DNA of 64,000 nucleotides from Harmothoe impar (GCA_947462335.1 OX381707.1:14227418-14291417), one strand, 5' to 3'. Positions 14,563-26,174 are shown, counted from the first letter of the stretch. A program made the numbers and translations. Notes: generated from the letters alone by a model not told the origin.

Positions 14563-14940
14563 TAGACAAAGGTTCACGATTTTTGGTCTGTTGACTGGGT
14601 TATTTCACGAGTTGGAGTTGGGGCCGTATTTCACGAGGCCGTAGGCCAAGTGAAATGCGGCCCCAACTCCAACAAGTGAAATAACCCAGTCAACAGACCT
14701 AAATGAGTGAACCTTTGTGTTTATTTTTTACCTTTTTCGATTCAAATTAAATTATCAGAGGGGGGTAGGGCCTAAATCAGCTTATATAGCTTTTTTCCCT
14801 GCCGTTCAAATGTAAACAAACCGCTATTATGATGACGTCATAGGGCCGTGAAATACGGCTATGGGTTATTTCACGGGGGGTGTTAAATACAGCACTCTTT
14901 GGTTAAGTCAATGGGGCTGTCGTATTCCATAAAAAATAAA
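14563..14940 (+). mobile_element. MITE with TAGACAAAGGT end, copy A only
   Basis: This block is missing from both equivalent units of copy B, where the flanks join directly (about 54,815-54,830 and 56,655-56,665). One end reads TAGACAAAGGT, the other ATTCCATAAAAAATAAAA. Near the first end is a palindrome around GTTATTTCAC. The flanks suggest a short A/T-rich duplication (ATAAA-like) that I cannot delimit exactly. A related element lies in opposite orientation at 43,001-43,336. Confidence 0.75.
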
Positions 14941-16136
14941 ATTGATTGCTGGTTCTAATTTGAGTAAGTATCTGCAAGTTTTTTGATGTGTGAAACTCAC
15001 TGGTGCCAAGAATGTATTGCTTAGGTGGGATGTCAGTATGTTATTAGGGGCTTTACCTGGTACCAGTCACTTCCTCTAGCACGTTGAGAATAAACATAAT
15101 ATCCTATAATGTGTTGTACCTAAATATGTTACATGAGTTTCTAAACTGAAAGCACTCCATTAAAAACAGGCAAATAACATAACAAAGGAGAGGAGTGGGA
15201 CCTCCCCACCCGAAGCAATCTCCAATGCCCTATTAGTCATATGTCAATGATTTTTGGCAAAAACCAATATTGAGAACAGGGAACCGTCCAAACCTGAAGT
15301 GACATCTAGTGTGCTTGAATGTCTAATGCACTTTCATATCTAGTGGTCAATAATATCCTAGTTTTTGATTGAGAAAGTTGTTCACCAGTTCTTGCCATGT
15401 TGTTATTTAGCCTTTTAAAGCTTTAGGCAAAATGTGATACACAAATGATGGAACAACCCCCTGAGGAAAACATCCATGTACCTTACTCAAACAATAGGGG
15501 TGGACAGCTAGGGGCGGTGGGGCTGTAAGATAGATAGCCCTCACTGCAGATTAATCTAATAAGTACCAGTGTGGGCCCTACTCCTAGGTGGGAGCCGTTT
15601 CACAGTCAGATGATATTGTCTACTTAGCCATGAGGCTCTATCTTGGCGTAACCAAGGAGGTTTAACTATACAATGTTCATGTATTAAAGGCGATTGCTAC
15701 TATCCAGGTTTGACTAATTCTTTGTTTCCTGAGGTCAGCTCAGGTTTAAAGCTTGTGCATTGCTGCCATGTCATTCTTAAATTCATAAGTAGTCTGTTAT
15801 AACAGCAAGCTATTTAGGAAGTTACCAGTGGCAGATAGGGTGTACATTAAACTTAGGGCACTTATGCACTTTTAATTTTGTCATCTGAACTGCTTATGAC
15901 TTAGGCAGCTACCTTATACAATGCAATATATTGGGGCATGTGGTGTAGCAAGCATGTTAATTATTCTCTTAGCCCACAATGTTTTAAAAAATATCTTTGG
16001 GTGCTCCAAAGTATGATTTGTACATGTGGTTCTTTTATTTTTCAGGTGAGTAAACCTAAGGGTGCAACTGAACCTGGTCGCTGGTAAGGTAACCCCTTTA
16101 CAAGAACTCATAAAGTAGAATTTGCTATAGTTTCTG

Positions 16137-16330
16137 CACTCTAAGAACTGTTTGTTACTGAAACATGCATAGGGAGTTCTACACACAAACTTACAACACC
16201 CTTTTGAGATCAACACACTTTTGGCAAAGAGTGTGTAGTGGGTAGTGTGTTACACCAAAATGTATGTTGAAAGTGGCTGCAGAAAAGTGTGTTGATAAGT
16301 GTGTAAGCGTAACACACTGTTCTTAGAGTG
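16137..16330. mobile_element. MITE with CACTCTAAGAAC TIRs, copy A only
   Basis: The left end CACTCTAAGAAC is inversely repeated as GTTCTTAGAGTG at the right. The match extends to 22 bp with two mismatches. TG flanks both sides (16,135-16,136 and 16,331-16,332), and copy B has the uninterrupted site at 57,680-57,681. The interior is rich in GTGTGTT. The superfamily is not clear from a 2-bp duplication. Confidence 0.85.
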
Positions 16331-16519
16331 TGATGACTACCACAAAACAGTTATCCAGAGTCCAGTGGAATCACAGAGATTTTACGATTGGTTCATACAT
16401 AGTTCACAGATAGGTTGATTCAGACTGCCTCAGACTTTATTTACAACATTTACTTTGCAACAGTGCAGTCTATACTGATGGAGATGCTAACAAAGATTGC
16501 ATTTAGTGTACATCAAGGG

Positions 16520-16760
16520 CTCAAAGGTATACAATGATAATTACCATTGTAAACTATCATAGAATATAGTTTATTGTAGTATTTATCAGAGTAAACTATG
16601 ATTAATTCACCCTGGTTATTTGGGCAAACCACTATGATATCAACCATGATATATGATACTATACAGTGATAGATCATAATGAAATATAACATTTCATCAT
16701 AGTTGATATCATTATATACCATGGTAAATATTACAGTATATCATAGTGATACATTTCTTA
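16520..16760. repeat. AT-rich cluster of ATCATAGT/ACTATGAT dyads
   Basis: Short dyads such as ACTATCAT, ACTATGAT and TGATATCA alternate over about 240 bp, so the region can fold on itself. It starts where similarity to copy B ends. No coding potential is seen. Confidence 0.5.
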
Positions 16761-17754
16761 TGTCTTATGTTAAACAAAATACCACGGGTTCTGTTGTTTT
16801 GGTTTTAAACGTCACACTACCGCTATAGAATGGAAGTTTGAGATATTGCAGCGAGATGCTTCACGTTTCAATGACAATGCTGCAGATCTTGTATACTTTA
16901 ATAAAGCCTCCAATGATGTATGAGAATGTGTTGTAGACAATGCAGGCTATTCTTGTACTGAATAATACATCTACAGGAAATGACTTGCCTGTAGCAGTCA
17001 GTCTGGCTGCTGTGATGTGCAAGAGAATGTGAGGATTCACACCTGAGTTATATTTTAGGTCAATGTATTGAAACTTAGCCAACATTCTAGTATAGAAACT
17101 AAGCATTCCAATAATTACATTGAACATTGTAAAAGGTAAATAGGGTAATTGACAGAATAGTAAGAAACATATTGTCATTTAATGCTGTGCTAAAAGATTT
17201 AGTCATTGTTCTGAGTCCATCGATCATCCCTAGCACTTTTTTGTCATCAGTGCCTGAATGTAATGCTGTTAGTGCATCCAATTAAAACCACTGAGCTTTC
17301 AATTTGTCTACCGTGAATTATATTATGTTGACCAATTTGAATATGTTGACCTAGATGCTAGCCGTGTAAGGATCAATAGTGTTTAACTGGTTGACAGGGA
17401 AGGCCCAGACCAGAATAGAATTTAAATGCACCCTCAGAAGAGTCACTGTCGCCAAAAGCACCCTCACACTCACTTTTCTGAGTATGCAAAATATATTCAT
17501 GGAACATGTAAGGCTGCTCCTGCAATATATTGAAGGTCATGAAGATATCAGTTATCAGGTGCTGTGATTTTATGCAATTTCATAAATAACAAAATAATTC
17601 TGCTGATATGAAACTCACATATCATACTGCAAATGCTGCATATTTTAGCATGAGAGGCAATATGTGTAACCCAAAACTAGAGCTGAAAATCCCCAGCAGA
17701 TGTGTTTTCCCCACGGCAGGTCACGATCATTATTAAGCAATTTATGTGTTGTAG
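16761..17754. other. no gene seen
   Basis: AT-rich sequence with only short frames. The part from about 17,270 is a diverged relative of stretches near 35,090 and 36,890 (shared AGTGCATCCAA and GAGCTTTC blocks), another sign of ancient duplication. Confidence 0.4.
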
Positions 17755-17846
17755 AATTACCGCCTGAGTGCCCGGCCCGATCACAAAGTCAGGAATCAGG
17801 GGCCTCCAGCGGCGGTCAATGTCAGCGCCGGGATTGGCTTTGTCAG
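17755..17846 (+). CDS. possible single exon, Cys-loop ligand-gated ion channel-like
   Basis: A 92-bp GC-rich stretch is preceded by a plausible acceptor (TGTTGTAG) and followed by a plausible donor (CAG before GTTAGC). Read in the frame starting at 17,755 it encodes D-H-K-V-R, then G-P-P, then V-N-V-S. In the extracellular domain of GABA-A/glycine-type channels a Y-D-x-R-[VLI]-R-P stretch is followed by G-P-P-V-x-V-x-V, which this resembles. Against it, the YDxRxRP part is only partly matched, an alternative frame is also open, and no partner exon is seen within several kb. It could be a relic or chance. The GC content contrasts sharply with the surroundings. Confidence 0.28.
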
Positions 17847-17959
17847 GTTAGCACTCTGGGGGGTCCCTGTACGCAAACTAGCCCTTCAAATAAGCCAGTT
17901 TTAGGGTACATCCCCACGGACTAGAAAAGGACACATTCTATGAGGGGGCAACAGACCAA

Positions 17960-18080
17960 AGGGATGTAATTATGTATGTGTATGTAGATAATTAGTTGGA
18001 TATAGATAGCTATTGGCATAGATAGATGTATATAGATATACATATAGATAGATAATCACATAGATAGATAGATAGTTTCA
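17960..18080. repeat. GATA-rich microsatellite
   Basis: Imperfect GATA/TAGA/TATAGATA repeats. Confidence 0.8.
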
Positions 18081-18486
18081 GCTATGATAAGTGATTATAA
18101 ATAGAAGAATCAGATTGCAGATATCAGCATGTCATCCTTTGGTAAAAAAAAATATTGTCAAGTATCTGCATCTCACGAGCACAACAATGTGTACGCACAT
18201 TTGACAAGGTGCACCTAATGAGTCAGTTCTTTAAGGTCGGTGTGTGGTCTGTTTAGGTGTGTTCATTAGTTTATGTCTGAATTACATATCAAGTATTATT
18301 TAAAAACATCACTTTTATAGCAATGTGAAGTTGGTCAGGGTGGAAATAGTTTCTCTGACGATGAGTCAAAAAGGGTCCTGGTAGGGACTTCCCCAGTGCA
18401 TAAAACTAACATATGATTGGTCGTAAGAGTATCACTAGATTGCTATCACAGTAACACAATGACTTTTTAGGGTCATTTTGATCGTG

Positions 18487-18525
18487 TTTCAATTCAATTC
18501 AATTCAATTTAATTGTTTATTATAC
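18487..18525 (-). repeat. (ATTCA)n tail, probable retroposon 3' end
   Basis: Four TTCAA-type repeats are followed by TTTAATTGTTTATT. Short tandem tails of this kind commonly end CR1/L2-like LINEs and their SINEs; here the tail would belong to a minus-strand copy extending to higher coordinates. No reverse transcriptase remains. The sequence around 42,483-42,520 is similar in style. Confidence 0.35.
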
Positions 18526-18696
18526 TGTGCAATTACATCTACAAATTGACACAGCTATCACAGAATGGCTCAGTGTGTGGACACAACAAAGCATGAATTT
18601 CTATCCTTAAACTAACACATTATTTATTCATTTTTGTCTATACAAATGCCTTCTTTTTCTTTTACTGTACAGAATTAAAGAATTCTACATGGACGC

Positions 18697-18714
18697 TGTT
18701 GGGGGGGGGGGGGG
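18697..18714. repeat. poly(G) run
   Basis: Uninterrupted G homopolymer of more than a dozen bases, an assembly-error-prone spot. Confidence 0.85.
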
Positions 18715-18902
18715 AATGATGTGTTGGATGATGATGAATATTTGAAGTCACACATTTCCTGTACAGAACTAACAAACAGAACACTTTTTCAGGAATGAAG
18801 CCATTGTGTGAAAGCAAAAGCATATACATAGCGTAAAGTATATTAGCCCAAGAAATAGCCTGGTCACATTATTCTGCCTCCTTGATGCCTATGTTGACCT
18901 GT

Positions 18903-19147
18903 TTGTATGGCCAAATCAAAAAACATGGAATGAAAATCTAGGGTCGCTAGGTCGGATTTTTTTCTACATATTTTTTTACAGCGTCTCTACAATGCCAAAA
19001 TGTAAAAATCAGAAAAAAAATGCAAAATTTGTGTGAACCTAAAATTTACCAAAAAAAGTGTTGTTTTTTTTGTTTTTTTTTCAAAATTGCATTAGAAAAG
19101 TAGGGTCGGTCGGGTGACCCAAAACAAACCTTCTTTTGTTTGGCCTA
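18903..19147. mobile_element. MITE relative with GGCC-AAACCTT ends
   Basis: The right end (CAAACCTTCTTTTGTTTGGCC) and the internal GGGTCGGTCGGGTGACC motif match the better preserved copy at 33,886-34,122; the left end is degraded. Fragments of the family also occur near 3,470-3,530 and 5,395-5,500. Confidence 0.55.
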
Positions 19148-20432
19148 AGCTGTACCAATCACCAAACCCATTTTTGCCCTAAAATCTGACTTTTTGGTAT
19201 CATGGATATTATGGCCATAACAATATTAATATTTCATGGCTTAAAATCATAATTAAATGGGTACTGGCGTCACTGAATGACAATGTCTTCAGCATACGTC
19301 AGCATATATCAGACTTTGTCGGCAAAAAAACTCAGATATTTTTGGTCAGTGTAATGTGTCTTTATGATACTCCAAGATAGCAGCACTGCTCCCTGTTCAC
19401 CAACCTCTCCTGCACCCACCTTGAAGGCAATGACATTCGGACAACCTAAGCTAGCATTTATCCCCTAAGTGATTTTAAACTACATTTAAAGCAACTCAAA
19501 GGTTTATCTAATGACCGATATAATTTAATAGTAGACTGTTCGAGGAAATACTTAGTGAGATATCTCAATGCAAGAAACCCCAAGAGCAAAATTGTGAATT
19601 GCCCAAATGCATTACCATGAGTTTATATTTGGTTATTTGGTGTATAGCACGGCTGTCAGTAGAGCTATCCGCTTCAAGCCATGATTTGAATCTTTAATGG
19701 GACGTTAGTGGGGTCCTTTAGCTACCTGTTAACAGCTGGAATTTCCTAGGAAATTCCAAGCAGGGAATTTGTCTAAGCCGGATTGCATATAACTGTGCAT
19801 CACATCAACTGAATAAAGCATGTAATCCGGTTTGTCTGTTCGATATATACTTAGGTTTGGTAATGAATAGTGTATTCTAACTCGAAAACAATAATGTACA
19901 ATCATATTGAAGCTTATAACTAAGCTTTTTATTGAACATGTAAAGCATAGATAGGAGAGATTATTGCTAATGCTGGCTTTAAATGATACAGAATGTTACT
20001 CATATCAAAAAGATTCCAGTGATGGTCTGCTGAAATTTAAAGGACTAAAATGCTAAAAATACAACACATCAAGGCATATTGCATTATAGATGGTTTTATA
20101 AACTGAAGTCTCTACCCAAAAGGCAAATGTGATCAATGGATTTCCATAAAACACCCATTTGCAGCTCCACCCATGTACCTGTCATCTATCCCCTCATCCT
20201 AATCACCATCCCGACCTACTTATGCTTCCGACCCAAGCCCCCACTTGCGTATACATGTTATGTGCCCTGAATATTCATCAGCCTTGGCAAAGGGAAACAC
20301 ACATCATGGTACCTCATTGTTCAACACCATGCTACTCCTGATTTAGCCAACGAGTCATGCGTGTATACGGAATGGTGATAAGGGCATAGAGCCTCCTGGG
20401 ATTACCTGTTTTTCTCTCAAAGGTTCAGCGCC
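19148..20432. other. no gene seen
   Basis: Ordinary AT-rich sequence without convincing frames. The last bases (GCGCCCCTATA) belong to a local repeat that also occurs uninterrupted at 5,858-5,884 and 45,151-45,179. Confidence 0.4.
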
Positions 20433-20438
20433 CCTATA
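20433..20438. other. target-site duplication, left (CCTATA)
   Basis: Six bases immediately outside the left TIR, matching 30,003-30,008. The unoccupied target in the homologous repeat at 45,151-45,179 contains one CCTATA followed directly by TATA and GGGCTGAGCACC, matching the right flank here. Confidence 0.92.
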
Positions 20439-20835
20439 AGTAGTATAGTATGTATCGGAACGGGACTATAGTTAACTACTGTTTATTACTCAATCGACAT
20501 GCAGCCAATCAGAGGCCTCCATTTGGTCACGTGACCCCCTCATTTGCATAATTACGTAATAGGCCACGCCCCCTCATTTGCATAATTACGTAATAGACCA
20601 CGCCCCCTTGATCACCAGCCAATCAGAGGCTTCCATTTGGTCACGTGACCCCCTCATTTGCATAATAGGCCACGCCCCCTTGATCACGTGACCCTTTCAT
20701 TTGCATAATAAGCCACGCCCTCTTGATCACCAGCCAATCAGAGGTCGCCATTTGGTCACGCGACCCCCTCATTTGCATAATAGACCGTGCCCCCTTGATC
20801 ACGTGACCCCTTCATTGACATGATAGACCACAACA
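20439..20835. repeat. element 1 left TIR with transcription-factor motif array
   Basis: Inverted match of 29,470-30,002. The outer 190 bp or so match almost perfectly and the inner part is shuffled by unit gain and loss. Motifs: octamer ATTTGCAT five times, CCAAT in AGCCAATCAG three times, CACGTG E-boxes inside GGTCACGTGACC, TTACGTAA twice, and GC/KLF-type CCACGCCC repeatedly. They are arranged as a tandem unit of about 60-110 bp. Function as enhancer or promoter is inferred from motif density. Confidence 0.9.
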
Positions 20836-20984
20836 ACATCACGTGACTATCTTTGTTTGTAAACAACACCACGTGGCTCTCTTTGTTTGTAAACAACACC
20901 ACGTGGCTCTCTTGTTTGTAAATAAGACCTACTAAGTTTAGGCATAGGTAACAGCAGTGTTTGTAAATAACGCCTACTATGTTT
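20836..20984. promoter_or_regulatory. E-box/forkhead-like tandem repeats inside left TIR
   Basis: Three to four units of about 38 bp combine CACGTG with TTTGTTTGTAAACAA (forkhead-like TGTTTAC/GTAAACA). They fill the space between the TIR and the stop codon of the Ala-rich frame, so they lie downstream of that gene and upstream of any plus-strand transcript. Confidence 0.6.
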
Positions 20985-22292
20985 TCAGTCATAGGTGTCT
21001 AGAGCAGCAGCAGCAGCAGCATCTTCAGCAGCAGCAGCAGCGGCAGCCGCATCATAAGTGTCTAGAGCAGTAGCCACGTCATAGATGACTAGTGCAGCAG
21101 CAGCAGCAGCATCTTCAGCAGCAGCAGCAGCAGCATCATAGGTGTCTAGAGCAGGAGTAGCAGGAGTGTCATAGGTGTCTAGAGCAGTGGCAGCAGCAGC
21201 AGCAGCAGCATCATAGGTGTCTAGAGCAGGAGTAGCAGGAGCGTCATAGGTGTCTAGAGCAGTGGCAGCAGCAGCAGCAGCAGCATCATAGGTGTCTAGA
21301 GCAGGAGTAGCAGGAGCGTCATAGGTGTCTAGAGCAGTGGCAGCAGCAGTAGCAGCAGCGGCAGCAGCAGTAGCAGCAGCAGCATCAACAGTAGCTTCAG
21401 CAAAAGCAGCAGCAGCCGCGTCATAGGTGTCTAGAGCAGCGGCAGCAGCATCTTCAGCAGCAGCAGTAGCAGCAGCGGCAGCAGTATCTTCAGCAGCAGC
21501 AGCGTCATAGGTGTCTAGAGCAGCAGCGTCATAGGTGTCTAGAGCATCAGCCGCAGCAGCAGCAGCATCTTCAGCAGCAGCAGCAGCGGCAGCAGCAGCC
21601 TCATCAGCAGCAGTAGCAGCAGCAGCAGCAACATCTTGAGCATCAACAGCATCTTCAGCAAAAGCAGAAGCCCGTAACTTAGCATCATGGGCATCAGTCA
21701 TAGCCGTAACAGCGACACTGCGACTAGCATAAGCAAAACAGGCTATTTTTTTAGCAGCTGTACAAGCATTAATAGCATTAGCCCTAGCAGCAGCCGCAAC
21801 AGCGACACTTTTAGCAGACGTTGCAGCATCAGTAGCAGCAGCATCGGTAGCAAGAGCGGAAACAGTAGCAAAAAGATTAGCAGCACGAGCAGCAGCGGCG
21901 AGAGTAACAGCAACGTTGTTAGCAGCATTGGCAACTTCGTATGCTACATGTGTAGCACGAACAGCGATACGAGCTTCACGTTTTGCACGAGCAGCAGCAT
22001 TAGCTGCAGAAGTAGCCCTCACACTTTCCAGCCACCCGTACGAATCTTGATAAAAACCAACTTCCACCTTACGAGCTTTACGTTTTGCACGAGCAGCAGC
22101 ATTAGCTGCAGAAGTAGCCCTCACACTTTCCAGCCACCCGTACGAATCTTGATAAAAACCAACCTCCACCTTGCTACTTGTTGACTCATCAGTAAACATG
22201 GACGTCTCCTCATGTGGTGTTGTCGCGGCTCTGTAGTAGTGTTGGGATTGCTCACATTCGGTAGAACGTAGAGTGATTCCTGATGACGCCAT
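20985..22292 (-). CDS. alanine-rich repeat protein, 435 aa, unknown function
   Basis: The frame runs from ATG at 22,292 (A at -3 and G at +4, a good Kozak context) to TGA at 20,985. Residues 1-40 are unique and polar. Residues 41-74 and 75-108 are a near-perfect 34-residue tandem duplication beginning KVEVGFYQDSYGWL. Residues of about 109-235 are an Ala-rich, probably helical segment with mixed charge. From about 236 to the end, Ala runs alternate with ED pairs and eleven exact LDTYD motifs (plus one LVIYD). There is no signal peptide or membrane segment. The C-terminal part derives from a GCT-type trinucleotide repeat (CAG on the plus strand), yet LDTYD keeps phase across 200 codons. I do not recognise the family. 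Helical structural or DNA-condensing roles are guesses; a non-coding repeat with a fortuitous frame is possible for the C-terminal half only. Confidence 0.6.
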   Translation of the reverse strand: MASSGITLRSTECEQSQHYYRAATTPHEETSMFTDESTSSKVEVGFYQDSYGWLESVRATSAANAAARAKRKARKVEVGFYQDSYGWLESVRATSAANAAARAKREARIAVRATHVAYEVANAANNVAVTLAAAARAANLFATVSALATDAAATDAATSAKSVAVAAAARANAINACTAAKKIACFAYASRSVAVTAMTDAHDAKLRASAFAEDAVDAQDVAAAAATAADEAAAAAAAAAEDAAAAAADALDTYDAAALDTYDAAAAEDTAAAAATAAAEDAAAAALDTYDAAAAAFAEATVDAAAATAAAAAATAAATALDTYDAPATPALDTYDAAAAAAATALDTYDAPATPALDTYDAAAAAAATALDTYDTPATPALDTYDAAAAAAEDAAAAAALVIYDVATALDTYDAAAAAAAAEDAAAAAALDTYD

Positions 22293-23187
22293 GCTGAAGG
22301 TGGTTGAAGAAGTGTGTGGGACTCATGTTTCACTCTCGCTTATGTACTAGGCTCCGAGATAAGCTTCTTAACTCAGGAGGAAAACTCTCACTAGGAAGGC
22401 GACCGGCTGTCTACCTGTGTAGGCGCGGGTTCGTTACATCTTTAATCCTGTTCGACCCTCCGAGGAAATACATGAAAAAAACAAAAGACTCGAATCCGCA
22501 GACAGTAGGAAGCTATAAGGAGCTTAACTCGTGTTTGATTTAAGCTGTCTACCACACGCACGCGCTTGTAGTCACAGCTAGAGTGGCAGACTTCTGTCCG
22601 CCCGCTGGCGCATGACAATCGACTTTAGACACCCCCTGTAGTTTGTTTTTTTGCATACACAGTTGACTAGCATCTTAAGCTCTTACTCAGCTATAAGCCC
22701 ATATACATGTAACGCGCATTACTCTTCTTTATGGTAATTATCAGATCGATTTAAGGGTGGAAAGGGCTTAGGTGATGTAGATCCCTCTCTAGCTGAAAAC
22801 AGGCTTAGACTATAGCATGTAGGCAGCTGGCCGCGTTAAACATCCCTGTAGTTTTTTGTATACACTCTCGATCCCCTCTCTAGGTGAAAACAAAAGCTTA
22901 GAAGATGAGGTGATCCGGCCACTGGCTGGCGCGTCACACCGGGCGTTAATCACCCCCTGTAGGCTTTGTATACGCTCTCTAGGTGAAAAACAAAAAAGCT
23001 CCCTCCACGGGCTGGCGCGTCACACCTGTCGTTAAAACGCCCCCTGGAGTCTTAGTATACACAGGTGCCCCGCCTTATCTATTCACCAGCTATAAGCCCA
23101 TATACGTGTACATGCGATTTTTGATACCCTCTCTGGAATAGGGTGGGGCTCAAGGTGAAAACAAGATTAGTCCATTCGCTCTCTCAG
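22293..23187. other. no gene seen; diverged repeats with GTATAC and GGCGCGTCACAC blocks
   Basis: Upstream of the Ala-rich frame. About four loosely repeated segments share CTGGCGCGTCACAC, CCCCCTGTAG, TTGTATACAC, CTCTCTAGGTGAAAACA and CAGCTATAAGCCCATATAC. They may be decayed tandem promoter units: the last copy precedes the TATA box at 23,189. No coding frame is supported. Confidence 0.5.
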
Positions 23188-23188
23188 C

Positions 23189-23197
23189 TATATAAAG
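23189..23197 (+). promoter_or_regulatory. TATA box
   Basis: TATATAAAG, about 60-70 bp upstream of two in-line ATGs (23,257 and 23,268). Confidence 0.55.
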
Positions 23198-23256
23198 AGC
23201 CTCAATTGTTCTTGCAACAGCACTTCACCACCGGTACACTATCAGTCACGAGGCAG

Positions 23257-23304
23257 ATGTTTGCGGCATGGGTCATACAGGTTACCTACTAATAGCGGTT
23301 TGGG
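23257..23304 (+). CDS. possible first coding exon with hydrophobic start
   Basis: From the ATG at 23,268 the frame encodes a short hydrophobic stretch (M-G-H-T-G-Y-L-L-I-A-V-W) that runs straight into a strong splice donor, GTGAGTAG at 23,304. The ATG at 23,257 gives an alternative frame that stops soon after. The hydrophobic N-terminus could begin a signal peptide. The position 70 bp after a TATA box supports a spliced plus-strand gene in element 1, but I could not identify its second exon, so this is tentative. Confidence 0.35.
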
Positions 23305-23929
23305 TGAGTAGATCACTTTTTTTCCCCTAAAAAACCAAAAAAAAAAAACCACTTATGACTCAGGTATGTATATGTAGCACTGTTAGTGTAAGTACACAGT
23401 AGAATCTACTGTACTATAGACTCGGCCCTCTGAAGACGGCGGAGCGCGTTAATGCGCGGGTCTGTGGCGGCGTCACTTGTTTTTTATTCTAACTAAAAAG
23501 TCAGAAGTCGATCTACGACCTATCAAAGACAAATTTGTGATAAGTTCAAACTAAATAAGAGACAGTTTGAGCGTCTCTTAGTCGCTGTCAAAGATGCGAA
23601 TAACGAACGCGCTGAGGGCGGGGTTCAGGTCACGTATAGTTCCTTGCTCTTTCGTCAGATGGCGCCACAATAGGGGATTTGTACATTCCTACGATGCTCG
23701 CGAACATTTCAACGCATAATGAGCTATATAGGCAACAAAGTGTGCTTCTGAATATATTAAAATATAAAAACAATTCAATATTGTGTATTTCTGATAGAAA
23801 TGAGGCAGTTTCTTTGAATACCAACTAAACTATAGCGAGATGAAAAATACCACACCATATCTAAGGCTTTATAAAAGATACATAGGCAGAAACTCTCGCC
23901 GAGTCGGTAATCTGAAAAACGAACCAACT
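23305..23929. other. no convincing gene
   Basis: The region contains A-runs, a second TATAAAAG near 23,870 and a 41-codon basic frame starting at 23,594. Nothing is supported well enough to call. Confidence 0.4.
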
Positions 23930-24150
23930 CGTTGTGCCACAAGGGCCCCCACCCAACGGGGGCCTTTTGAGCTCAGTCATGTTGTTTCTCAACACTAGGT
24001 GTAATTAATTACGCCCATGTTGAGTAGCATCTACTAACCAACTGACAGTGTCAGTTGGTTGGCCCCTCTTTAGGGGCCACACAATAAATAAAGAATAGAG
24101 ACCTAAGGGAACGTTCACAAACGTCCACCCTTCCTACGGGGTGGGTGGGT
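23930..24150. terminator. cluster of four strong hairpins
   Basis: Successive dyads: GGCCCCC...GGGGGCC (23,944-23,964, followed by TTTT), CCAACTGACA...TCAGTTGG (24,038-24,058), GGCCCCT-CTTT-AGGGGCC (24,061-24,078, followed by AATAAATAAAG) and CCACCC...GGGTGG (24,125-24,148). The third resembles a histone stem-loop in shape (4-base loop) but has a 7-bp stem and a C-first loop, so it is off consensus. An RNA-processing or replication role is possible, not shown. Confidence 0.45.
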
Positions 24151-24344
24151 CTTTGGGTTTAGTGACAAAACAGCGACATGTCAGCTCTCTTTTTTTTTTC
24201 CAAGTCTACATATTATTTATGATTAAAAAATTAAAAAAAAAAAACCACGATAATAAAGTGCGCTGATCAAAAACTGAATAGAAAAATAACCAAAAATAGG
24301 TTGGTAGCTGATCGGTCGTTGTCACACGGTGCAGAAAATTTACT

Positions 24345-25600
24345 GCATATCGGACCAGGGGATAGTCTGGCAGCGACCCGCCACCCCGTTCACAAGCTGT
24401 GTACAGCACCCCGTTTCTCTTTGTCCATATTGGCTAAAAAAAACAGGACATTGTTGACTTGGCTATTTTACCCGTCTGGGTCTTATTATTTAAACACCTC
24501 GTGTTGACCCTGTGGGGCAGCGGGTACATGGAATAAACGTGTCCAAGTGCACGCTATCTAACACATAACCGAAGGTTACTGAGTTATGTAATAATAGTTA
24601 TGTAATAATAACTGACCTATGAGGTCGCCAGTCAGTTTGCCGTGATTATTTTGACACACTCTCAGTTACTCGTAGCACATCTAATACATAATTAGACTCA
24701 GCCTCATATAAGACAGTCTCGGCCACGCAGGCTGCATATCGGACCAGGGAGATAGTCTGGCAGTGACCCACCAGCCCGTCCACAACCTGTGTACAGCACC
24801 CCGTGTCTCTTTGTCCATATTGGCTAAAAAAAACAAAAAAAAACAGGTCATTGTTGACTTTGGCTATTTTACCCGTCTGGGTCTTATTATTTAAATCACC
24901 TCGTCTTGACCCTGTGGGGCAGTGGGTATATGGAATAACCGTGTCCAAGTGTACTCTATCTAACACATAACCAAAGGTTACTGAGTTATGTAATAATAAC
25001 CACCCTATGATCCTATGAAGGCGCCAGTCAGTTTGCCGTGATTATTTTGACATACTCTCAGTTACTCGTAGGGTATCTAATACATAGTTAGACTCAGCAT
25101 CATATAAGACAGGCTCGGCCACGCCGGCTGCATATCGGACCAGGGAGATAGTCTGGCAGTGACCCACCAGCCCGTCCACAACCTGTGTACAGCACCCCGT
25201 GTCTCTTTGTCCATATTGGCTAAAAAAAAAAACCAAAAAAAAAAAAACAGGTCATTGTTGACTTTGGCTATTTTACCCGTCTGGGTCTTATTATTTAAAT
25301 CACCTCGTCTTGACCCTGTGGGGCAGTGGGTATATGGAATAACCGTGTCCAAGTGTACTCTATCTAACACATAACCAAAGGTTACTGAGTTATGTAATAA
25401 TAACCACCCTATGATCCTATGAAGACGCCAGTCAGTTTGCCGTGATTATTTTGACATACTCTCAGTTACTCGTAGGGTATCTAATACATAGTTAGACTCA
25501 GCATCATATAAGACAGGCTCGGCCGCGCCAGCCGCATATCGTACCAGAGGGATAGTCTGGCAGCAACCCGCCATCCCGTCTACAATCTGTGTACAGCAGT
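24345..25600 (-). repeat. tandem repeat of about 390-404 bp, 3.3 copies
   Basis: Units start at the GCATATCGGACCAGG motif (24,345; 24,733; 25,130; partial at 25,534). Read on the minus strand, units carry a T-rich tract ending in TTTAG, then an open segment of about 60 codons ending at a shared TAA. The T-tract differs in length between units and shifts frames, while the segment after TTTAG stays open in the same relative frame, as expected if the tract is intronic. The first unit has a 1-base frame change near its end. Confidence 0.85.
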
Positions 25601-26095
25601 CTGGACCAGACCACCAACTCTGGGTATAGCATTCTGGATGCCTGTAGCAAGACTGGATCTAACCCTTTAATAGTCGCATAGCGCTTTAATATGCAGTGCC
25701 CGTTGTCGTCATAAGTCATGAATGCGGCACTCAGAGTTCCTCACCAGGGCTGCATGCATGCATACACTGGCATATCGACAAAGGGCGTAGCGCATTAAAG
25801 CACTATTGCCACCTTTAGCATTAAAGCGCTGAGGGTTTTATTTTTTTGATAGTGTAGAAACCAATATCTGTCTAATTAAACCCCTTATCAGCGCTGTTTT
25901 TTTTCACATACAAAAAGAATTAGGTAATGGCGCTGCAGTACTCTGAAAAGCGGTGGCGGTGAATTTCCATTTAGATCTTGAAAAGGGGGGCGGTCAGATG
26001 TCGTCAAGGCTCTGATAAGTAGGGCAGTTAAAATCATATGATTACATTGAGCTAATTTTCTTGCTGAAAGGAATGAATAATTGTATTTGTATAAA

Positions 26096-26174
<79 letters not shown>

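Larger units (their letters stand above)
265..16522 (+). repeat. large direct duplication, copy A
   Basis: The sequence aligns collinearly with 40,034-57,872, at roughly nine in ten identical bases in stretches compared by eye. Anchors include 280-360 with 40,050-40,130, 5,690-5,760 with 44,985-45,060, 12,000-12,130 with 50,040-50,160, and 16,480-16,522 with 57,830-57,872. No reading frame longer than about 140 codons occurs, and short frames differ between copies by stops and frameshifts, so I read it as non-coding. Inside copy A, the segment near 8,170-10,100 is a diverged version of 265-1,310, showing an older duplication of about 8 kb. Relative to copy B it has extra sequence at about 7,747-8,117, 8,880-9,437, 9,640-9,690 and 10,665-10,770, plus the MITEs listed separately. 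Confidence 0.9.
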